This document shows positions 58,618 to 64,000 of a stretch of DNA of 64,000 bases, one piece after another. Within the stretch, counting starts at the first letter, position 1; each line of letters begins with the position of its first letter. The notes beneath the pieces were generated by a model. That model made no database searches. It saw only the letters and a list, made by a program, of their open reading frames with translations, and had not been told where the DNA came from. Where the stretch lies: positions 434,001-498,000 of the forward strand of contig NZ_FNIX01000002.1 of the NCBI RefSeq assembly GCF_900104175.1. The letters run 5' to 3'. A program made the translations under genes and the position numbers. The DNA is from Lentzea jiangxiensis. Its GTDB lineage: Bacteria > Actinomycetota > Actinomycetes > Mycobacteriales > Pseudonocardiaceae.

Positions 58618-59055
58618 ATGGCCGACACCAGCCTCCCCGCACGCTCCTCAGTTCTCGCGCCCTCCACCGGCGAGATCGTCGTCAGCCTCCTGGGCGCCGC
58701 GGTCGTCTCCGTGGCCGCCAACGCACTGATCGCCTTCGTCGCGGGCAAGTTCATCCCCGAGGGCACCGAGCGCATGGGGCTCGCGCTGGCCGAGTACGCG
58801 CCGGCCACGGTGATCGGGATCCTGCTCGGCACGCTCGGCTGGTACCTCGTCCGCCGGTTCGCCGTCCGCCCGCGCCGGGTGCTGCGGTCCCTCGTGCCCG
58901 CGGTCGTCATCGCCTCCTGGATCCCGGACATCGGCATCCTCGCGGGAGGCGCGAGCATCGTGAACTCGCTCGCGCTCGTCGCCATGCACGTCGTCGTCGC
59001 GGCGATCGCGGTGCCCACGCTGTCGCGCGTTCTGCCGCTCGGCAACAGGAGCTAG
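58618..59055 (+). CDS. Membrane protein of the DUF6069 type
   Basis: A 145-residue protein with four hydrophobic segments (IVVSLLGAAVVSVAANALIA, ALAEYAPATVIGILLGTLGWYLV, VPAVVIASWIPDIGIL, SLALVAMHVVVAAIAVP). Similar four-pass proteins (DUF6069) commonly sit beside TetR regulators in actinomycetes. Probably the main target of the divergent TetR. Function unknown. Overlaps the convergent gene by 4 bases. Confidence 0.75.
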   Translation: MADTSLPARSSVLAPSTGEIVVSLLGAAVVSVAANALIAFVAGKFIPEGTERMGLALAEYAPATVIGILLGTLGWYLVRRFAVRPRRVLRSLVPAVVIASWIPDIGILAGGASIVNSLALVAMHVVVAAIAVPTLSRVLPLGNRS

Positions 59056-59888
59056 CCGAGCGGGCCGGCGACGTCCTCCTGGTCCGGCGGCTTGGTGCCG
59101 ACCCGGTGCAGCCAGCTGTCGAACAGGTCCCGGTAGCGCGCCGCGCGAGGGGAGGGGTCGTCGGTGCCGATGCGGTCGTAGAACTCGAACGGCCGGATGC
59201 GCCCGTTCTCGGTCCATTGCAGGTACGACAGGAAGACCGTGCCGTCACCGAAGCGGAAGCCGTGCACGACGGGCACGCACGCGTAAGGCTTCAGCTCCAC
59301 GGTGATCTTGCGGCGCGCGAGGTCGTCGGCCTCGTCGGCGAGGAACGACCGGATGCGGTGCTGGCTGCGCCGCGCCTCGGCGGCCCAGTCCTCGGGCAGT
59401 TCGCCGGACCGTGCGAGGAAGTCCGGGTCCAGGCAGTGCAGCGTCACCTTCCAGCCGTGCGGAGGGGCGTTCGAGGTGAGCCACGCGGCCAGCGCGGGCC
59501 ACGTCGTGTTCAGCGTCAGCCCCAGCACCTCCACCTGCCGCGCCCGCCGCCCGGTCCCGGTCGCGCCCATGACCGCCAGCACGTCGGTGAGGGAGTGCGT
59601 GACGTCGCGCCGCTCCCGTTCGGTGATCAGCGCCCGCAGCGCGCGGACGTCCCTGCCGTGCTGGTAGATCGCGATGGTGGCGATCTCCAGCATCACGGCG
59701 ACCAGCGCGACCAGCCCCTGCAGGTCGAGCTTGCCGACGTAGCGCTCCAGCACGATCCGCGTCGGCTCGATGGTCGTCAGGACCAGGTAGACGCCGGCGA
59801 GCAGCGCCAAGGTCGTGGTGACGAGCTCCCACCCCCGCCGAACCCGAGCCGAGATCGCGCCGCGGCCCCGCCGTCTCTTGATCGCCAC
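59052..59888 (-). CDS. Protein with two membrane segments and a conserved C-terminal domain, unknown function
   Basis: A 278-residue protein. A basic N terminus (VAIKRRRGRG) leads to two membrane segments at about residues 20-35 and 50-75. A cytoplasmic domain of about 200 residues follows, with motifs VEVLGLTLNTTWPALAAWL, CLDPDFLARSGELPEDW and YACVPVVHGFRFGDGTVFLS. The C-terminal half reads like a PLD-type or DUF5919-like sensing domain but I cannot assign it. GTG start with GGATGAGG upstream. Divergent from the Ser/Thr kinase with a 178-base gap. Confidence 0.65.
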   Translation of the reverse strand: MAIKRRRGRGAISARVRRGWELVTTTLALLAGVYLVLTTIEPTRIVLERYVGKLDLQGLVALVAVMLEIATIAIYQHGRDVRALRALITERERRDVTHSLTDVLAVMGATGTGRRARQVEVLGLTLNTTWPALAAWLTSNAPPHGWKVTLHCLDPDFLARSGELPEDWAAEARRSQHRIRSFLADEADDLARRKITVELKPYACVPVVHGFRFGDGTVFLSYLQWTENGRIRPFEFYDRIGTDDPSPRAARYRDLFDSWLHRVGTKPPDQEDVAGPLG

Positions 59889-60066
59889 CGTCGCATCCTC
59901 ATCCACCCGGCCGCGAGGCACGACGTCCGAACGGATGAGATGGGTTCTCGCACTCCGCCACCTCGCCGGATCACGACTTTGTAGGCTGCTCCCCGCAGGC
60001 TGCGGAACCCGAGCCGGTCGGCGCGCGTCGACACGGACGGACATGGCGCTCGGGACGACGAGGACG

Positions 60067-61962
60067 ATGACGGAAGAGACGTTCGGGCCGTACCGGATCG
60101 AGGAACTGCTCGGTCGCGGCGGGATGGGCGAGGTGCACCGCGCCTACGACACGGCGCACGACAGGATCGTGGCGCTCAAGAGGCTGTCGCCCGGCTACCA
60201 CGACGACGAGGAGTTCCGGGCCCGCTTCCGCCGGGAGGCGCAGATCGTCGCGCGGCTGCGCGAGCCGCACGTCATCCCGATCCACGCCTACGGCGAGATC
60301 GACGACCGCCTCTACCTCGACATGCGGCTGGTCGAGGGCGCCGACCTCTCGGACCTGATCAGCGACGGCCCCATCGACCCGTCCCGCGCCGTGCGCATCG
60401 TCGACCAGGTCGCGAGCGCCCTCGACGCCGCGCACGCCGACGGCCTCGTGCACCGGGATGTGAAGCCGTCCAACATCCTCGTGACCTCCGGCGACTTCGT
60501 GTACCTGGTGGACTTCGGCATCGCCCGCAGCGCCTCGCCGGCCGCGACGAGCCTGACGGCGTCCGGTTCCGTCGTCGGCACCCTCGACTACATGGCCCCG
60601 GAACGCTTCGAGAGCGTTCCGGTGGACGGCCGTGCCGACGTCTACGCCCTGGCGTGCGTGCTGTTCGCCTGCGTGGCGGGGCGGCGCCCGTTCACCGCGG
60701 AAGGCACGGCGGCGCAGATCTGGGCGCACATGAAGGAGGAGCCGCCCAAGGCCTCGCCGTTGAACCCGGCGGTCCCGGCGGCCCTGGACGACGTCATCGC
60801 GAAGGGCATGGCGAAGGACCCGGCGGATCGGTACGCCACGGCCGGGGAGTTCGCCCGTGCGGCAGCGCTCGCCCTGACGGCTCCGGCCGCGGGGTTCGGG
60901 TTGCCGGGCGCGCCGGTGACTCCGCCCGGTGGGCAGCCGGGGTTCGGCGCTCCCGTGCCTCCACCGGGGTTCGGCGCGGCGGCACCGTTCGGCGCTTCCG
61001 CTCCCGGCCGGCCCGGTGCTCCCGCCGGATCGCGTGGTCCGTCGGCCCCCGGTACGCCACCCGGCGGTCAGCCGATGCCCGGTGGCCCCGGCACCCCGCC
61101 CGCAGGACTCGCCACCCCACCCGGCGGCCAGTTCCCGCTCGCCGGCCGACCCCCGCTGACCGCTCCGCCGCACCCCGCGACGACCGGTCCGCAGCACCAG
61201 CCCTCGTGGCCCCCGTCCGGCTTCGGGCACACCACGACCGGCCCCCGGCCCCAGTACCCACCGGCCCGGTCCCAGCCCGGCTCCCGCTCCCGCGCCAAGC
61301 ACCTCGCCCTCGTCGGCGGCGCCCTCGCCGTCGTGGCGGCGGTCGTCACAACGCTGCTGATCGCCGCGAACGGCGACAGGAAGCTCGGCTCGGGCACCTC
61401 CAGCACCACCCCGACCAGCTCCACGACGGTGAAGACGACCACGACCACCACGAGCGCGTCGAAGACCACCACCACGACCCGCTCACCCCAGGACGACACC
61501 CTGATGAACGCCCTGCCGGGCGTCTACAAGACCGCCAACTCGTGCGTGTCCGCCACTCCGGAGAACGGCGTGGCCGCCGCGGTCCGCTGCGGCACCCCGA
61601 ACACCGCCGACGACCCCAGGCTCGCCACCCCCGAGGTGGCCGAGTTCCGCCTCTTCGCCGACCGCGCCGCCCAGGACGCGTACTTCCAGGCGCTGGTGAC
61701 GAGCCGGGGCATCCCGCGCAGGGACGACCGCGGCGGCTGCCGGCCGAAGGACGACCCCATCCACTACGCGCTCTTCTGGCGCGACATGTCCGGCCCGCTG
61801 CCGGGCGAATTCACGACGTGCTTCCTCGAGGCCGGCACCGCCCAGGTGTGGTGGGTCGACTCGAAGACCCTCACGATCGGCGCGCTGAAGAAGCCGGGCG
61901 ACATCAACGTCCTCGACAAGCTCCACCTGTGGTGGAACACCTCGATCCTGACGAAGTACTAG
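60067..61962 (+). CDS. Membrane Ser/Thr protein kinase (PknB-like catalytic domain)
   Basis: A 631-residue Hanks-type kinase. The catalytic domain (about 8-270) shows GRGGMGEVHRA, K in VALKRL, HRDVKPSN, VDFGIA and GTLDYMAPE. A long Pro/Gly-rich linker (about 275-410, with repeated PPGGQ) leads to a single membrane segment (about 420-442) and a threonine-rich stalk. The extracellular domain (about 480-631) has three cysteines. No PASTA repeats, so it probably senses something other than muropeptides. The start is taken at ATG 60067; an ATG 24 bases earlier is in frame. Confidence 0.93.
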   Translation: MTEETFGPYRIEELLGRGGMGEVHRAYDTAHDRIVALKRLSPGYHDDEEFRARFRREAQIVARLREPHVIPIHAYGEIDDRLYLDMRLVEGADLSDLISDGPIDPSRAVRIVDQVASALDAAHADGLVHRDVKPSNILVTSGDFVYLVDFGIARSASPAATSLTASGSVVGTLDYMAPERFESVPVDGRADVYALACVLFACVAGRRPFTAEGTAAQIWAHMKEEPPKASPLNPAVPAALDDVIAKGMAKDPADRYATAGEFARAAALALTAPAAGFGLPGAPVTPPGGQPGFGAPVPPPGFGAAAPFGASAPGRPGAPAGSRGPSAPGTPPGGQPMPGGPGTPPAGLATPPGGQFPLAGRPPLTAPPHPATTGPQHQPSWPPSGFGHTTTGPRPQYPPARSQPGSRSRAKHLALVGGALAVVAAVVTTLLIAANGDRKLGSGTSSTTPTSSTTVKTTTTTTSASKTTTTTRSPQDDTLMNALPGVYKTANSCVSATPENGVAAAVRCGTPNTADDPRLATPEVAEFRLFADRAAQDAYFQALVTSRGIPRRDDRGGCRPKDDPIHYALFWRDMSGPLPGEFTTCFLEAGTAQVWWVDSKTLTIGALKKPGDINVLDKLHLWWNTSILTKY

Positions 61963-62122
61963 ACCCGCGTTCGTCGCGCCGCACCTGACCCGCTCTCTCG
62001 TCGGCGGCAGGCACGCGCGGGTCATCCCCGCCGGAAGTGCTGCCTGCGCAAGGGGTTGTCAGGCCCGGGTCGCCAGCGCGGCCGCCGGGCGTGGTGCGGC
62101 CGCGGGTCCGAACCGCTGGGGG

Positions 62123-62938
62123 CTATCGAGTCCTGGCCAGGGCGCGCAACGGCGTGGGGCCGCGGTACTCGGCGAGCCTGCGCCGCGACTGGTTCTCGTC
62201 CAGCGCGACGGCGTCGAGGAGCTCGAAGAGGTTCCTGGTCCGCTCCACGGCCGCCTCGTCCTGGGCGAACACCTTCGCCAGGTCGGACTCCACGTAGACG
62301 AGGGGCGTAGCCTTCTCGAACTCGAACAGCGTGCACGTCGACTGGAACGCGGCCGTCGCGGCCTCGGCGGGCACGATGCGCACGAGGTTCGAGTTCGCCA
62401 TCAGCCACGCGCACTGCTCCGCCATCACGTGGGCGTCCCCGAGCCGCAGCCGCAGCGCCAGTTCGTGGAGGTAGAAGACGCAGTCGGGTCGCGTCGGCCG
62501 GCGCAGCACCGCCTGCCGGTCGACGTCGTCGGGCACGGTCCCCGTCACCGCCTGCAGGGCGGTCGCGTAACCCGGTGTCTGCAGGAGGCTGTTCACGGTC
62601 AGCACGTCGTACGCCGTGATCTTGGTGGCCATCGCCTCCGTCATCACGAGCGTGCGCGGGTTGTCCGGCACCTGGGCGAGGTACGGGTCGAAGGCGTTGC
62701 GGTAGCGGCGGAAGAAGCCCTCGATGAAGTCGATGTCCTTGCCGCAGGCCGTGAGGTACTGCACGAGGTCGATCTCGCTCGCCCGGACCTTGCCGTGCTC
62801 GATGTTGGACACCTTGCTGGGATCCCAGCCGAGCTGCACGGCGAGCCCGCGGCCCCTCAGCCCGGTGAACCTCTGCCGGAGCCGGCGCAGTTCGTCGCCC
62901 AGATCCCTGCTGTACGCGGTGGAAGTCGTCACGGTCAC
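62123..62938 (-). CDS. XRE-type regulator with Scr1/DUF5753 C-terminal domain
   Basis: A 271-residue protein: HTH in about residues 10-65 (LRRLRQRFTGLRGRGLAVQL, WDPSKVSNIEHGK), then the DUF5753 ligand-like domain (TEAMATKITAYDVLTVNSLL, QTPGYATALQAV). This is an abundant actinomycete family, often paired with DUF397 proteins; none is in view. GTG start. The symmetric TTGGA-AACAG-TCCAA 18-32 bases upstream is a probable operator. Confidence 0.9.
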   Translation of the reverse strand: MTVTTSTAYSRDLGDELRRLRQRFTGLRGRGLAVQLGWDPSKVSNIEHGKVRASEIDLVQYLTACGKDIDFIEGFFRRYRNAFDPYLAQVPDNPRTLVMTEAMATKITAYDVLTVNSLLQTPGYATALQAVTGTVPDDVDRQAVLRRPTRPDCVFYLHELALRLRLGDAHVMAEQCAWLMANSNLVRIVPAEAATAAFQSTCTLFEFEKATPLVYVESDLAKVFAQDEAAVERTRNLFELLDAVALDENQSRRRLAEYRGPTPLRALARTR

Positions 62939-62955
62939 GACCTCGAACGTATGGG

Positions 62956-62970
62956 TTGGAAACAGTCCAA
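62956..62970 (-). promoter_or_regulatory. Candidate operator of the XRE regulator
   Basis: TTGGA-AACAG-TCCAA, 5-base arms around a 5-base spacer, 18-32 bases before the start codon at 62938. It fits an XRE dimer site. Confidence 0.4.
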
Positions 62971-63010
62971 GGTACGCGCTCGTTCGGGTGAAAACGGGCT
63001 CCGCGACGCT

Positions 63011-63412
63011 CTAGTCGAGCAGCTTGCGCAACTCCGCGTCGAAGTCCACGAAGTCGTTCTCACAACCGGGGGCGACCACGTCGTAGGTGGAGTTGAGGAA
63101 CTCCTGCAGCTCGGACGACCGCACGTGGAACACCGCGTGCGACACGTCGGACTGCAGCTCGAGCACTGCGGTCGTCGAGTTGTGGGGGCGCAGCCGCACG
63201 TCGCCCGCGCCACTGGTGGTGATCAACCCGTCGGCGAGCAGGTCGCGGCTCACGAGCCACACGGTCTCCTGGCGGCCCATGCGGAACGTCATGGTCACGG
63301 CGTGCGGGTCGTCGGCGCGGTAGCCGAGCTCGACCTCGACGGGCATGGTGCGCCCGGAGGGGGCGATGAAGGCGAAGACCGACTCGGCACCCACTCGTGT
63401 CACGTTCGTCAT
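63011..63412 (-). CDS. SsgA-family sporulation/cell division protein
   Basis: A 133-residue protein of the SsgA-like family, which steers septum formation in sporulating actinomycetes (SsgB positions FtsZ). Recognisable are VEVELGYRADDPHAVTMTFR, the VWLVSRDLLADGL segment and the FLNSTYDVV region near the C terminus. ATG 63412 is used; the GGGGG tract is unusually close to it, and a GTG at 63433 is an alternative. Monocistronic, with interleaved inverted repeats upstream. Confidence 0.9.
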   Translation of the reverse strand: MTNVTRVGAESVFAFIAPSGRTMPVEVELGYRADDPHAVTMTFRMGRQETVWLVSRDLLADGLITTSGAGDVRLRPHNSTTAVLELQSDVSHAVFHVRSSELQEFLNSTYDVVAPGCENDFVDFDAELRKLLD

Positions 63413-63763
63413 GCCCCCTTGGACGCGCGGCACCCTTCGTGGATGCCTCGATCAGGAAAAGCGATGGGAACGTGATTTTCAATGGTCCTGAAGTATGATT
63501 TGTGACAACCGGGGTCGGCCACGGGGTGAGACGAGTCAACTCACCTCGTCTGACCTGGTGTTTTCATCACTTTGCGCTGGTGGGTTCGGTCATCTGTGGA
63601 TGGCGGCGCGGCTTCGGCTGCCCGAATGTCGAGACCGTGGGATGACGCCACCTTGCATTCGACTTAAGGAATTCGGCGCTTTCCGTAGGTGGTTCGGCAC
63701 GGAAAGTGAGGGATGCTCGTGTGGCGCTGTCGGGCCGCCGACGGGCGGTTCGCCGCCCTCCTG
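63413..63763. other. Intergenic upstream of the SsgA-like gene
   Basis: A 351-base gap between the pirin stop (63764) and the SsgA-like gene. Two inverted repeats are interleaved: GGTGAG (63525-63530) with CTCACC (63540-63545), and AGACGAG (63529-63535) with CTCGTCT (63545-63551); only one hairpin could form at a time. The segment near 63480-63510 is AT-rich and likely holds the SsgA-like promoter. No gene supported. Confidence 0.5.
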
Positions 63764-64000
63764 TCAGGCCGGGTTGCCGCGCGGCCGCAACCGCCCACCC
63801 GGCAGCGGCGGCGCCGGCAGCCGGTCACCGGGGTAGCCCTCGACCCGGCCGAACCGGTCTCCGCCCGCCTGCCACTCGTCGCGGAACGCCACGATCTCGT
63901 CGTGCGTGCGGCCGACGAAGTTCCACCACATGACGATCTCCTCGCCGAACGGCTCGCCGCCCAGCAGCACGATCCGCGCGCCCTCGGCCGACGACAGGGT
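63764..64000 (-). CDS. Pirin-family protein, truncated by window edge
   Basis: The visible 78 residues are the C terminus of a pirin-like cupin (quercetinase type): LLGGEPFGEEIVMWWNFVGR, then THDEIVAFRDEWQAG, as in bacterial pirins. The frame is open to the last base, so the N terminus with the metal-binding histidines is outside the window. Role (quercetinase or redox-linked regulator) not determinable. Confidence 0.88.
   Translation of the reverse strand, partial: TLSSAEGARIVLLGGEPFGEEIVMWWNFVGRTHDEIVAFRDEWQAGGDRFGRVEGYPGDRLPAPPLPGGRLRPRGNPA

Noticed and set aside
60895..61290. Repeat-rich stretch in the Ser/Thr kinase considered as separate repeats
   Set aside because: It is a Pro/Gly linker in the same open frame between the catalytic domain and the membrane segment.
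61964..62023. GACCCGCG...CGCGGGTC after the kinase stop as a terminator
   Set aside because: Arms are only 8 bases and about 46 bases apart; too weak to call.

Overview
The window is a high-GC chromosomal segment from an actinomycete. Nearly every gene has G or C in third codon positions and GTG or TTG starts are common. An SsgA-family protein, a DUF574-type methyltransferase, a Scr1/DUF5753-type XRE regulator, a PASTA-less Ser/Thr kinase with a proline-rich linker, and a rifampicin-monooxygenase homologue fit Streptomyces or, more likely, Pseudonocardiales (Lentzea/Saccharothrix-like). The genus is inference only. No rRNA, tRNA, CRISPR array or intact mobile element was seen.

Region 1 (1-18675) is the right-hand part of a nonribosomal peptide cluster, read entirely on the + strand and closed by a strong hairpin terminator. 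It holds the end of an NRPS (partial C-A-T-E) and a second NRPS (C-A-T-C-A-T-E) whose first C domain has lost both active-site histidines. It also holds two VioC/OrfP-type Fe(II)/2-oxoglutarate oxygenases, two half-size ABC exporters, a capreomycidine-synthase-like (VioD) PLP enzyme and an MbtH protein. Together these predict a peptide with an arginine-derived cyclic guanidine residue (capreomycidine type) and D-configured residues. No thioesterase is in view, so the rest of the line lies to the left.

Region 2 (18720-25330) is accessory metabolism: a quinone-oxidoreductase-like protein with a divergent TetR, a TetR/NmrA pair with an elaborate inverted repeat in the promoter, and a DMT exporter-CysE-CysK-cupin operon.

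Region 3 (25333-30700) is mostly secreted hydrolases on the - strand (trypsin-like protease, alpha/beta hydrolase, GH10 xylanase with CBM2), plus a LuxR remnant and a TetR. Region 4 (30758-43222) is mixed: a four-domain PPOX-PPOX-FNR-ferredoxin flavoenzyme, a methyltransferase, a PKD-like secreted protein, a Rox-like monooxygenase, a GH43 arabinanase/xylosidase with a LacI-type operator, an M15 peptidase, and an ECF42 sigma factor with its YCII partner.

Region 5 (43406-49883) has a three-gene cassette resembling type VII secretion (WXG-like) substrates with a YbaB-like protein, a secreted DNase-I-fold protein, an autoregulated membrane protein/winged-helix pair and a two-component system. Region 6 (50233-57527) is a complete sugar ABC importer operon with a Gfo/Idh/MocA dehydrogenase, a TIM-barrel isomerase and a ROK regulator. 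Region 7 (57603-64000) holds regulators (an orphan LuxR-like HTH, a TetR with paired operators, a Ser/Thr kinase, an XRE), an SsgA-like protein and the end of a pirin gene.

Several regulatory genes have a -10-like hexamer 6-7 bases before the start codon, suggesting leaderless transcripts. All function calls rest on reading motifs and recalled family features; no database search was run.
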